A DNA stretch of 64,000 bases, taken from positions 21,451 through 85,450 of the forward strand of contig NZ_QJPK01000005.1 in assembly GCF_003259195.1 (NCBI RefSeq), given 5' to 3'. Below are positions 40,903-49,800 of this stretch, piece by piece (position 1 is the first letter of the stretch; each line of letters starts with the position of its first letter). The stretch is from Paracoccus sediminilitoris (GTDB lineage: Bacteria > Pseudomonadota > Alphaproteobacteria > Rhodobacterales > Rhodobacteraceae). The position numbers were made by a program, and so were the translations under genes. The notes under the pieces are model-generated. The model did not search any database and was not told where the DNA came from. It saw only the letters and a list, made by a program, of their open reading frames with translations.

Positions 40903-41673
40903 TCAGCGGCCCGTGAACGCGGGGCGGCGCTTTTCCAGAAAGGCGGTCACGCCTTCGACGAAATCGGCGCTGCGGCCCGCCTCGCCTTGCAAGGTTGCCT
41001 CCAGCGCCAGTTGCGCGTCCAGATCGTTGCCCGACGATGCGGCCACCGCCCGCCGAATGGACAGATATGCCCCCGTCGGCCCATCGGCCAAGGCCTGCGC
41101 GCGCGCCGACACGACGTCCCTGAACCGGTCATCGGGAACGGATTGCCAGATCATGCCCCATTCCTGCGCCTGGTCGGCGGTCACCGGCTCCGCGAACAGC
41201 ATCATGCCCATCGCGCGGGCGGAACCGACACTGCGCGGAATGATCCATGTGCCGCCTGCATCGGGGATCAGGCCGATTCGCGTGAAGGCCTGGATGAAAC
41301 TGGCGCTTTGCGTCGCGATCACCACATCCGCCGCCAGCGCAAGATTTGCCCCAGCTCCCGCCGCCGTTCCGTTCACCGCTGCGATCACCGGCACCGGACA
41401 ATCGGTGATGGCCCGCAGCATCGGCTCGTATTCATCGCGCAGGGTCGCTTCCAGGTTTGCGGCCGCCGACCGATCGGTCAGATCCTGACCCGAACAGAAC
41501 CCGCGCCCTGCCCCTGTCAGGACGACGCAACGGACCGCAGGGTCCAGAGTGCTCAGAGCCTGCGTGATGTCCTTGCGCATCTGCGTATTCAGGGCATTCA
41601 TCACCGCAGGCCTATTCAGCGTCAGCCACGCAACGCCATTCCGGATGTCCAATTCGATGGTCTGGAAACTCAT
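40903..41673 (-). CDS. Enoyl-CoA hydratase/isomerase, PaaG-like
   Basis: A 256-residue crotonase-fold enzyme. Oxyanion-hole regions are visible at GRGFCSGQDLTD and NGTAAGAGANLALAAD, and FIQAFTRIGLIPDAGGTWIIPR is characteristic of the PaaG type, which isomerises the epoxide of phenylacetyl-CoA. AGGAGGAGG precedes ATG 41673. No other phenylacetate genes are in the window, so a more general enoyl-CoA isomerase or hydratase role is possible. Downstream of ccmH on the same strand with a 65-base gap. Confidence 0.85.
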   Translation of the reverse strand: MSFQTIELDIRNGVAWLTLNRPAVMNALNTQMRKDITQALSTLDPAVRCVVLTGAGRGFCSGQDLTDRSAAANLEATLRDEYEPMLRAITDCPVPVIAAVNGTAAGAGANLALAADVVIATQSASFIQAFTRIGLIPDAGGTWIIPRSVGSARAMGMMLFAEPVTADQAQEWGMIWQSVPDDRFRDVVSARAQALADGPTGAYLSIRRAVAASSGNDLDAQLALEATLQGEAGRSADFVEGVTAFLEKRRPAFTGR

Positions 41674-41738
41674 GTGCCCCTCCTCCTGGTTGGGGCGATC
41701 ATGCAGCATTGGCGCGGCAGGGAAAGCGCGACCCCGCG

Positions 41739-42209
41739 TCAGTCGCCCCTGTCGGGTTCCATGATCCGGGCCAGCCTGCGCTGTTCGTCTTCGGACAGTT
41801 CGGGAACGTCGGGACCGGCAATGTTGCGGGTCCGCAGGAAGCGCAGGCCCAGAAAAAGGCCCAGCAACGCCATGACGGGGCCTGCCAACCACAGGATCAG
41901 ATTGCCGCCAGTCGCGCGCGGCTCGAACAGGACGAATTCTCCGAAACGTTCGACGACATTGTCCATCACCTGATCGTCGGTATCACCCGCGACCAAACGC
42001 TCTCGGACGTAAAGACGCAGGTCCCGGCTGATGGCCGCGTTCGAATCGTCGATATTCTCGCCCTGGCAAACCGGGCAGCGCAGCTTTTGCGACAGCTCGC
42101 GGGCGCGGGCTTCCAAAGATGGGTCGGACAGGATCTCGTCCGGCTGGACGGCCAGGACCGGTGTCGCCAAAGTCGCCAGCACGACCATCATCCGGATCGC
42201 GCCCTTCAT
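41739..42209 (-). CDS. ccmH: Cytochrome c-type biogenesis protein CcmH
   Basis: CcmH (156 residues), membrane-anchored thiol reductase of the System I cytochrome c maturation pathway. It keeps apocytochrome CXXCH cysteines reduced for haem attachment. A signal/anchor segment (MMVVLATLATPVLA) precedes the LRCPVCQGENIDDSN motif with the redox-active CxxC, and a second membrane helix lies near residues 105-125. ATG 42209 overlaps the ccmF stop, so the two are coupled and probably act as the haem-lyase complex. Confidence 0.95.
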   Translation of the reverse strand: MKGAIRMMVVLATLATPVLAVQPDEILSDPSLEARARELSQKLRCPVCQGENIDDSNAAISRDLRLYVRERLVAGDTDDQVMDNVVERFGEFVLFEPRATGGNLILWLAGPVMALLGLFLGLRFLRTRNIAGPDVPELSEDEQRRLARIMEPDRGD

Positions 42210-44170
42210 TCCGCGGGCACCGGCTTGGCGACATGGCTCTTGGTGCTGCCTGCGGCCACGCGATAGCGGCGGTCCGTCAGGCTGATCAGGCCCCCCAGGG
42301 CCATCAGCAGCGCACCGCCCCAGATCCAGTTGGCGAAAGGCTTGATATAGCTGCGGACAGCCCAACCGCCATCCGGCTGCTCATCCCCGATCACCACGTA
42401 AAGGTCGCGCAGGAAGCCGTAGTCGATGGCTGCCTCGGTCGTGGGCATGTTCTGAACAGGATAGACCCGCTTTTCAGGCTGCAGCACGGCCACCACGCGT
42501 CCGTTGCGGCTGGCTTCGATCGTGGCCTTCTGCGCGTAGAAGTTCGGACCGTCATGGCGTTCGACCGATCTCAGGACCAACTGATAGCTGCCGACATCGA
42601 AGGGTTCACCAATCTGGGCCACGCGGACATCCTCGACCTGCCAGGCCTGGATCAGGGCGACGGCGATGAAGGTCACGCCAAGGCCAGCATGGGCAATCGC
42701 CTTGCCCCAATCGGCGCGCGGCAGGCGCAGCAGGCGCGACGGGCCCGACTTGCCGGTCCGCGACCACAGCTCGGCCAAGGCTCCAAAGATCAGCCATGAG
42801 CCGAGACCGGCACCGATCACCGCCAGGGCGGAATGACCCGTCGATACTGCAAAGACCAGCATCATCACCGCTGCACTGAGGATCAAGGCGGCGCGCAAGG
42901 GCCTCAGCGACCGACCCAAGGTCGCGCGTTTCCAAGGGATGATCGACCCGATGGGCAGCACGATGGCCAGCACGATCATGAAGGGCGTGAACGCCTGATC
43001 AAAGAATGGCGGCCCGACGGACAGAACCCGGCCCCAGACCATTTCCGCTACCAGCGGCCAGATGGTGCCGACAAAGACCACGAAGGCCGACACGGCCAGC
43101 AACACGTTGTTCAGGACCAAGGCGCCTTCGCGCGACACGGGCGCGAAAACCCCCTTGGCCATCATGGTCGTGGCACGTGCCGCATAAAGCGTCAGGGCGC
43201 CGCCCACGAAAAACGCAAGGATCGCCAGAATGAATACACCCCGCTCGGGGTCGTTGGCAAAGCTGTGGACCGAGGTGATGACACCCGAGCGCACGATGAA
43301 CGTCCCGATCAGCGAAAAACCAAAGGCCATGATTGCCAGAAGAATTGTCCAGCTTTTCAGCGCCTCGCGCTTTTCGACGACGATGGCGGAATGGACCAGC
43401 GCCGCGGCCAGCAGCCAGGGCATGAAGCTGGCATTCTCGACCGGGTCCCAGAACCAGAAGCCGCCCCAGCCAAGTTCGTAGTAAGCCCACCAGGACCCCA
43501 GGGCGATGCCGATGGTCAAAAACACCCATGCCGCCAAGGTCCAGGGGCGGACCCAACGCGCCCATGCCGCATCCACGCGCCCTTCGATCAGGGCAGCAAC
43601 GGCAAAGCTGAACGCCATCGAAAGGCCGACATAGCCCAGGTAAAGAAAAGGTGGATGGAATGCCAGGCCCGGATCCTGCAGCAGCGGGTTCAGGTCCTGC
43701 CCGTTGAAAGGCGGATTCCCCAAGCGCCAGAACGGGTTGGAGGTGAAGATGATGAAGGCGTAAAAGGCAGCACCGATGGCCGCCTGCACGCCCAAAACCC
43801 GCGCCTTCAGGCTGGGCGGCAGGTTTCCCCCGAAAAGCGCCGCCGCGGCGCCGAACAGCGCCAAGATCGTCACCCACAGCAGCATCGATCCTTCATGGTT
43901 CCCCCAGACACCACTGATCTTGTACAAAAGCGGCTTGGACGTATGCGAATTTTCATAGACCAGCTGCACAGAAAAATCCGACGTCACGAAGGCGATCGTC
44001 AGAGCGCCGAAACTGATCAGCATCAGGATCAGCTGCACCAACGCCGCGGGACGGGCGCTGTCCATCCAGCCATGCCAGCCTTTCGCAGCCCCCACCATGG
44101 GCACCGTCATCTGGTAAAGCGAGACCATGAAGGCCAGGATCAGTGCGAAATGGCCAAGTTCTGCGATCAT
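42206..44170 (-). CDS. ccmF: Cytochrome c haem lyase subunit CcmF
   Basis: CcmF (654 residues), polytopic membrane protein that transfers haem from CcmE to apocytochrome c. The tryptophan-rich WWD haem-handling motif is recognisable in GSWWAYYELGWGGFWFWDPV, flanked by conserved histidines (GNHEGSMLLWV; LVHSAIVV). Fifteen or so hydrophobic segments fill the sequence. It is followed by ccmH. Upstream lie the holin and endolysin genes, and beyond them ccmE, so the maturation genes are split by a lysis pair. Confidence 0.96.
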   Translation of the reverse strand: MIAELGHFALILAFMVSLYQMTVPMVGAAKGWHGWMDSARPAALVQLILMLISFGALTIAFVTSDFSVQLVYENSHTSKPLLYKISGVWGNHEGSMLLWVTILALFGAAAALFGGNLPPSLKARVLGVQAAIGAAFYAFIIFTSNPFWRLGNPPFNGQDLNPLLQDPGLAFHPPFLYLGYVGLSMAFSFAVAALIEGRVDAAWARWVRPWTLAAWVFLTIGIALGSWWAYYELGWGGFWFWDPVENASFMPWLLAAALVHSAIVVEKREALKSWTILLAIMAFGFSLIGTFIVRSGVITSVHSFANDPERGVFILAILAFFVGGALTLYAARATTMMAKGVFAPVSREGALVLNNVLLAVSAFVVFVGTIWPLVAEMVWGRVLSVGPPFFDQAFTPFMIVLAIVLPIGSIIPWKRATLGRSLRPLRAALILSAAVMMLVFAVSTGHSALAVIGAGLGSWLIFGALAELWSRTGKSGPSRLLRLPRADWGKAIAHAGLGVTFIAVALIQAWQVEDVRVAQIGEPFDVGSYQLVLRSVERHDGPNFYAQKATIEASRNGRVVAVLQPEKRVYPVQNMPTTEAAIDYGFLRDLYVVIGDEQPDGGWAVRSYIKPFANWIWGGALLMALGGLISLTDRRYRVAAGSTKSHVAKPVPAE

Positions 44171-44203
44171 GAGGGGGCATCCTTTGTTGCCCGCAGCATA
44201 GGG

Positions 44204-44241
44204 GCGGGACGAAGAAGGGAAAAGTCCCCCCTTCGTCCCGC
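44204..44241 (-). terminator. Strong hairpin between the lysis pair and ccmF
   Basis: Perfect 11-bp stem GCGGGACGAAG (44204-44214) / CTTCGTCCCGC (44231-44241) with an inner GGG/CCC pairing. It lies 31 bases beyond the holin stop on the minus strand, and 34 bases before the ccmF start. No T-run follows, so termination may be Rho-assisted. Confidence 0.55.
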
Positions 44242-44271
44242 AAGGTCAGTTTTGCGTGTCGTCCCTGCGTC

Positions 44272-44784
44272 CTAATCGCGCAGCGACGCCACCCAATCCC
44301 TCAGCGCCGCATTGTCGGCAAAATCTTCTGACGGAACCGCGACCACTTGCTCGACTGAGGTGACGACCTTCTCGACGGGTTTGGGACGCCAGACGCGGTC
44401 GCGAAAATGATGCGCCTCCCGCGCGCCGAAATAGAAACCGACGATGGCTCCAAGCAGCCACCACAAGGGTTCCGGAACCAGCTGCAGGCCCTGCATCCGC
44501 AGGCCGAAACCGTCAGGATCGACCATGGAATAGATGAACAGCCCCAATGTCCCCAATGCCAGAAGCGGTCGAGGAACCCGGTTCAAACCATTGACAAAGC
44601 TATCAAACCATCCCGTCGGCGCCAAGGTGAATTCCTGGCCGTACTGGGAGATTGCCCGGGCATAGGCCTCTTCGTCCAGCTCCATCCGTCGGGTGGCATT
44701 CTGGGTAAAGACCTCGGCCATGCCGGTCGCGGCACTGCCAAGCGCAGTGACGGTCGGCGCGACGCCGATCAGGCGATCAATCAT
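44272..44784 (-). CDS. Holin of the GTA-release type (three TM segments)
   Basis: A 170-residue protein matching the family described as holin for gene-transfer release. It has an N-terminal amphipathic part with the pattern AEVFTQNATRRMELDEE, then SFVNGLNRVPRPLLALGTLGLF and EPLWWLLGAIVGFYFGAREAHHF, with hydrophobic stretches. Holins open the inner membrane so that the endolysin reaches the wall. ATG 44784 overlaps the endolysin stop (ATGA); an ATG two codons earlier is possible. No other phage or GTA structural genes are near, as in Rhodobacter capsulatus, where the lysis pair is unlinked from the main GTA cluster. Confidence 0.85.
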   Translation of the reverse strand: MIDRLIGVAPTVTALGSAATGMAEVFTQNATRRMELDEEAYARAISQYGQEFTLAPTGWFDSFVNGLNRVPRPLLALGTLGLFIYSMVDPDGFGLRMQGLQLVPEPLWWLLGAIVGFYFGAREAHHFRDRVWRPKPVEKVVTSVEQVVAVPSEDFADNAALRDWVASLRD

Positions 44785-45392
44785 GCCCATTTGACGGTCC
44801 TCGTGCGATGTTCAGCTTGGGACAGATGATATTTGGGGGCAATGAACTCCTCGGCTCGGGTGATCCACCCGCCCTTGCCGCCATCCTTGCTGCGAGCATA
44901 TTTCCGGCTGGAGGGGCGCTGATCCGCCAGGTTGTAGTAATAATTGCGCCGCTCGATCCCATAGGCATCCGCCAGATGCAGCGGCGCGGCGGCCGCCGCC
45001 TTTTGTGCCGCGGCAATCGTGTTCGGTCCCACCGAACCATCGGCTGCGGTCGCAAACCCCATCCGCGTCACCAGTCGTTGCAGGATCTTGACCGCATTCG
45101 TGCCCGCATTGACATACATGTCGAAGACACTGGCCTGCACGGGTTCGGGCAATTCGGCCAGGCGCGGCTTACGGAAATAATGCTCGACAAAGATCTGCTG
45201 GGCTTGGGCGCGGGTCAACGCACGCACGTCGCCCGCGTCGACGCGTCCATCCTTGTTCAGATCCAGACCCAAGGCCTTCATCGTCCCAATCGTGACACCG
45301 AAATTCGTCGCCCCGCCGGGATCGTCGGGGTCATTGACATAGCCCCCTTCCCGCATGACGATCTGTTGCGCAATCTGTTCGACGCTTTGCAT
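44781..45392 (-). CDS. GTA/phage-type endolysin, glycoside hydrolase 108
   Basis: A 203-residue N-acetylmuramidase-type endolysin. The GH108 catalytic region is REGGYVNDPDDPGGATNFGV with E15 as the presumed acid. The C-terminal PG_binding_3-type region is around VGPNTIAAAQKAAA and AYGIERRNYYYNL. Between them residues 44-55 (DLNKDGRVDAGD) match an EF-hand/dockerin calcium loop (D-x-N-x-DG-x-VD-x-x-D). There is no signal peptide, so it depends on the holin. A perfect CtrA-type site lies 63 bases upstream. It sits between ccmE and ccmF on the same strand. Confidence 0.9.
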   Translation of the reverse strand: MQSVEQIAQQIVMREGGYVNDPDDPGGATNFGVTIGTMKALGLDLNKDGRVDAGDVRALTRAQAQQIFVEHYFRKPRLAELPEPVQASVFDMYVNAGTNAVKILQRLVTRMGFATAADGSVGPNTIAAAQKAAAAAPLHLADAYGIERRNYYYNLADQRPSSRKYARSKDGGKGGWITRAEEFIAPKYHLSQAEHRTRTVKWA

Positions 45393-45454
45393 GGCACCCC
45401 CGTATCCGGCAGCATACCTGTGCTGCCCAGCTTGGGGAGGCTGCGCCTTGGCGG

Positions 45455-45470
45455 TTAATCTTCTCTTAAC
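45455..45470. promoter_or_regulatory. Candidate CtrA binding site before the lysis pair
   Basis: TTAA (45455-45458), seven bases, TTAAC (45466-45470), a perfect TTAA-N7-TTAAC. With flanks it is also an inverted repeat GGTTAA-N7-TTAACC. It lies 63 bases upstream of the endolysin ATG and 19 bases past the ccmE stop. CtrA control of GTA lysis genes is established in Rhodobacter; binding here is inferred. Confidence 0.7.
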
Positions 45471-45488
45471 CCTGCGCGCGTTGCGCCA

Positions 45489-45947
45489 TCAGCTGTCCGG
45501 TTCCTGATAGACGCCCGATGCCTTCAGCGTATCGACGACCTCTTTCGGCATATAGGTCTCGTCGTGTTTGGCCAGCAGCTCGCGGGCCTCGAAACGGCCT
45601 TCGCGATACCAGCCCTTGGCGATGGTGCCCTGTCCTTCGCTGAACAGGTCGGGCTTGGGATCATTGCCGACATAGCTGACCGGGATCTCGGCCACGCCGT
45701 CGGTGATGACAAAATCGAAGGCCACGCCTTCGCCCATGGTCATCGACCCTTCCTTGACCAGACCACCCAGCTGAAAGAATTCCTCGGGTTCGGGCGCGAC
45801 TTCACTGACCTGCGTGGGTGAGCGATAGAGGTTGATCCCGTCGTTGAAGCCATAGCCGATCAGCGCCACCGCAATCACCATTGCGACGGCTGCGGCCGCA
45901 ACCACCTGGATGCGCCTTTGCTTCTTCAGCGACTTCATGCCCGCCAT
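45489..45947 (-). CDS. ccmE: Cytochrome c-type biogenesis haem chaperone CcmE
   Basis: CcmE (152 residues), periplasmic haem chaperone anchored by one N-terminal helix (IQVVAAAAVAMVIAVALIGYG). Haem is held covalently by the histidine of LLAKHDETYMP, which is present. The OB-fold strands (FFQLGGLVKEGSM, VSYVGNDPKPDLFSEGQG) are typical. ATG 45947 (MAGMKSLKKQRR) follows AAGGGGG by 10 bases; ATG 45938 is the alternative. It follows murI by 16 bases on the same strand. Confidence 0.94.
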   Translation of the reverse strand: MAGMKSLKKQRRIQVVAAAAVAMVIAVALIGYGFNDGINLYRSPTQVSEVAPEPEEFFQLGGLVKEGSMTMGEGVAFDFVITDGVAEIPVSYVGNDPKPDLFSEGQGTIAKGWYREGRFEARELLAKHDETYMPKEVVDTLKASGVYQEPDS

Positions 45948-45963
45948 CGTTCTTGATCCCCCT

Positions 45964-46776
45964 TCAGGCCGCCTCGAACCGGATCGAGCGGCGCAGGAAT
46001 TGCGTTGCCTTGCCGGAAACACGCACCGGATCGCCCGTGGTCATGTATTTCGACACCTGCCCGGCCCCAATGAATTCCGGCCTGCGCTGCAGATAATCCG
46101 CAAGGCTTTCCGCCACCAGCCCTGCCTGGCTGTAAACCTTGACCCCCGGGCCAAGCGCGGCTTGGAAAGCCCCCTCCATCAAGGGGTAATGCGTGCAGCC
46201 CAGAATGGCGGCCTCGGGCGATGGCATGCGGCGCAATAAGGCCTCGACATGGCTGTGAACCAGCGCTTCGGCTAGAATTTCATCACCCATTTCAATGGCA
46301 TCGACCACACCACCGCAAGGCTGCGCCTCGACATCGACCCCAACCGCACGAAAGGCCAGTTCGCGCTGAAACGCCCGGCTGGCCACGGTGGCGGGGGTTG
46401 CGAACAACGCCACGTTGTTGACTGCCACACGACGGGGCGGCGAATTGTCGCCCCACCCACGTTCCGTCAGGGCCTCGATCATCGGGACGAACACACCCAG
46501 CACCCGCTTATCCTTGGGCAGCCAGGTTTCCTGCATCCGTCGCAGGGCGGCGGCGCTGGCCGTGTTGCAGGCCAGAATGACCAGATCGCACCCTTCATCC
46601 CACAGCCGTTCAACCCCGGCGCAGGTCAGGTCAAAGATGTCGTCCGAGGTCCGCACCCCATAGGGCGCATGCGCGTTATCGCCCAGATAGACCAGCGGCA
46701 GGTCCGGCAGACGCGCCGCAATCGCCTGATGAACCGTCAGCCCGCCAAGCCCTGAATCGAAAACCCCGACTGCCAT
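45964..46776 (-). CDS. murI: Glutamate racemase
   Basis: MurI (270 residues) converts L-glutamate to D-glutamate for peptidoglycan. Catalytic motifs are [10 protein letters not shown] near the start, the first cysteine in LACNTASA and the second in [10 protein letters not shown]. The start follows GGGAG. It heads the run murI-ccmE-endolysin-holin on the minus strand. Length is normal. Confidence 0.95.
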   Translation of the reverse strand: MAVGVFDSGLGGLTVHQAIAARLPDLPLVYLGDNAHAPYGVRTSDDIFDLTCAGVERLWDEGCDLVILACNTASAAALRRMQETWLPKDKRVLGVFVPMIEALTERGWGDNSPPRRVAVNNVALFATPATVASRAFQRELAFRAVGVDVEAQPCGGVVDAIEMGDEILAEALVHSHVEALLRRMPSPEAAILGCTHYPLMEGAFQAALGPGVKVYSQAGLVAESLADYLQRRPEFIGAGQVSKYMTTGDPVRVSGKATQFLRRSIRFEAA

Positions 46777-46795
46777 TGCCCGCTCCCTCGTATCG

Positions 46796-46821
46796 CGTGT
46801 CGCCCTTCATAGGGCGACACG
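46796..46821. terminator. Perfect hairpin between the ior gene and murI
   Basis: CGTGTCGCCCT / AGGGCGACACG, 11 bp perfect with a TCAT loop. It is 23 bases beyond the stop of the indolepyruvate oxidoreductase gene and 20 bases before the murI start. There is no T-run in the minus-strand direction, so its role as terminator is likely but not certain. Confidence 0.55.
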
Positions 46822-46843
46822 TCGCTTTTGCAAACGGTCCCGT

Positions 46844-49800
46844 TCACTCGGCCGCTTCACGGATCGGTGCATGCCCGTCGCGGAATTGCCGGAACAGTTC
46901 GGCACGTCGGGCGGCTGCCAGATCGGCAGCCTTGTCCTTGACCGGACCGTAACCCCGCACCGACATCGGCAGTTGTGCCAGTTCGACGGCGATCGGCATG
47001 GTGGCATCGTTCGCGGCAGCAAAGATTTCGGTCATGTCACGCTCATATTCGCGGATCATCGCGCGTTCCCGCCGCCGTTCCGCGGAATATCCGAATGGGT
47101 CCAGCGGCGTGCCGCGCAATCCCTTCATTGCGGCCAACACCTTGAATGCCTTCAGCACCCAAGGACCGAACTCTCGCTTCTTGGGGCGGCCGTTGGCATC
47201 CTTTCCGGTCAACATCGGCGGCGCCAGATGCAGCGACAGCCTGACATCGCCATCCCATTTCTGCGCCACCTGCTCGGCGGTCGTCAGGTGAAGCCGCGCG
47301 ACCTCATATTCGTCCTTGTAAGCCAAAAGCTTGTAGTAGCTTTCCGCGACGACTTCGCGCATCGGCGCGGGCGCTGCCTGAACCAGCTTGACGAACCGCT
47401 TGGCCAGCCGCTTGCCCTGGTACCCGACCAGCCGCTCTGCGCGCAGGGCCACGGGATCGGTCGGCAAGGCCGTGACGGTCGCCGGCTTGCGGGTCTGTTC
47501 GGGAAAGGCCATGGCCCAACGCCCGATCTGGAAAGCACGCTGGTTTTCATCGACCTTCGCGCCGTTCAGCCGGATCGCCTGCATGATCGTGTCCAGCTGC
47601 AGCGGGATCAAGCCGCGCTGCCAGCACGCCCCCAGCACCAGCATGTTGGAATAGATCGAGTCCCCCAGCATCCGCAGTGCCAGATCATTGGCGTCAAAGA
47701 AGGCGACCCGATCCTGCAGCCGCGCCTGCAACGACACTTTCAGCCGGTCCGAAGGCACCTGGAAATCCCGGAAGCGGGTGAAATCGCCGGTGATGATCTC
47801 GTGATCGTTGACCACGGCACCGGTCCGGCCCTGGGTCATCAGCCCGATGGTTTTGGCGCCGGCCGTCACGACCAGATCGCCACCGATGACACAGTCAGCC
47901 TCGCCGACGGCGACACGGATGGCGCTGATATCGCCCGGCTTTTCCGCCAGGCGCAGGTGGATATGAACTGCGCCACCCTTCTGGGCCAAGCCCGCCATCT
48001 CCATCATCCCGGCGCCCTTGCCGTCCATATGCGCGGCCTGCGCCAGAACGGCGCCCACGGTCACCACGCCAGTGCCCCCGACGCCGGTGATGACGATGTT
48101 ATGCGTGCCGTCGATCGCCGGCAGGTCGGGTGTCGGCAGGTCCGGCAGCTCGAATGCCTCGGCTTTGGGTTTGCGCAGCGTGCCGCCACGGACGGAAACA
48201 AAGCTGGGGCAGAAGCCCTGCACGCAGCTGTAATCCTTGTTGCAGCTGGACTGGTCGATCTGCCGCTTGCGCCCCAGTTCGGTTTCCAAGGGCACGATCG
48301 ACACACAATTCGACTGAACCGAACAATCGCCACAACCTTCGCAGACTTCGGGATTGATCCAGACACGGCGATCCGGGTCGGGGAACTGACCTTTCTTGCG
48401 GCGGCGGCGTTTTTCCGCGGCGCAGGTCTGGATATAGAGGATCGCGCTGACCCCCTTGCTGCCCTCGATCTCGCGCTGGACCTGCGGCATCTGGGCACGC
48501 TCCTCAAAGCGCAAGGCCTTGGGGAACTGGTCGCGATCGACATCCTCTTTCTCGTCATAGACGACGACCACCGGATCAACGCCCATCGCGACCAGCTCAC
48601 GTGCGATCTGGGGTGCTGACAGACCGCCCTCGTTCGGCTGGCCGCCCGTCATCGCGACCGCATCGTTATAGAGGATCTTGTAGGTAATGTTCGTGCCCGC
48701 AGCCAGTGCCGCGCGAATGGCAAGGATCCCGGAATGATTATAGGTTCCGTCGCCAAGGTTTTGAAAAACATGACCTCTTGTGCTGAACGGCGCTTCGCCG
48801 ATCCAGTTCGCACCTTCGCCGCCCATATGGGTGAAACCCTCGGTGTCGCGTCCCATCCACTGAACCATATAGTGGCATCCGATTCCCGCATAGGCGCGGC
48901 TTCCCTCGGGCACCTTGGTCGAGCTGTTATGCGGGCAGCCCGAGCAGAACCACGGCGTGCGCGTGGCGATCTCGGGCGCATTGTCGTTGCGGCGCACCTC
49001 GGTCAAACGGGCCAGACCGGCGCGGACGTGTTCGGTGCCGCGGCCTTCCTCGATCAGGATGCCCCCGATCTTCTGGGCGATCATCACCGGGTCCAGCGCG
49101 TAGCGGGTCGGGAACAGTTCCTCGCGTGTGCGGTCATGCTTCCACCCGTGGACGCGGCGACCATGGCGGTTGTCGAAGATAGCCTCCTTCAGCTGCACTT
49201 CGATCAGCTTTCGCTTCTCCTCGACGCAGACGACCAGCTCTAGGTCTTCGGACCATTCCTGGATGGACTTCATGTCCATCGGCCAGGTCTGACCGACCTT
49301 GTAGGTGGTCAGGCCCAACCGCTCCGCCTCGGCCTCGTCGATGCCCAACAGGGACAGCGCATGCACCAGGTCCAGCCAATTCTTCCCGGCGGCCACGAAT
49401 CCGATCTTGGCGCCGGGCTTGCCCCAAACCTTGCGATCGATGCGGTTGGCGCGCGAAAACGCCTCGGCGGCCCAACGCTTGTGGTCGATCATCCGCGCTT
49501 CCTGCGCGACCGGCGTGTCGCCAAGCCTTATATTCAATCCACCCTCGGGCATGGCAAAATCGGGCGTCACGAAGCTCAGGCGGTGCGGGTCGCCGTCGAC
49601 CACTCCCGTCGCCTCGACCGTGTCCTTCATCGTCTTCAGGCCCGTCCAGACGCCTGCAAAGCGCGACAGCGCAAAACCGTAGAGGCCGTAATCCATGATC
49701 TCCTGCACACCAGCGGGCGACAGGACCGGGATATAGGCGTCGATCATCGCCCAATCGGACTGATGCAGCACCGTCGAGCTTTCGCCCGTATGGTCGTCCC

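Noticed and set aside
44272..45392. A prophage remnant
   Set aside because: No integrase, repressor, capsid, tail or attachment site around; an unlinked GTA lysis pair explains it better.
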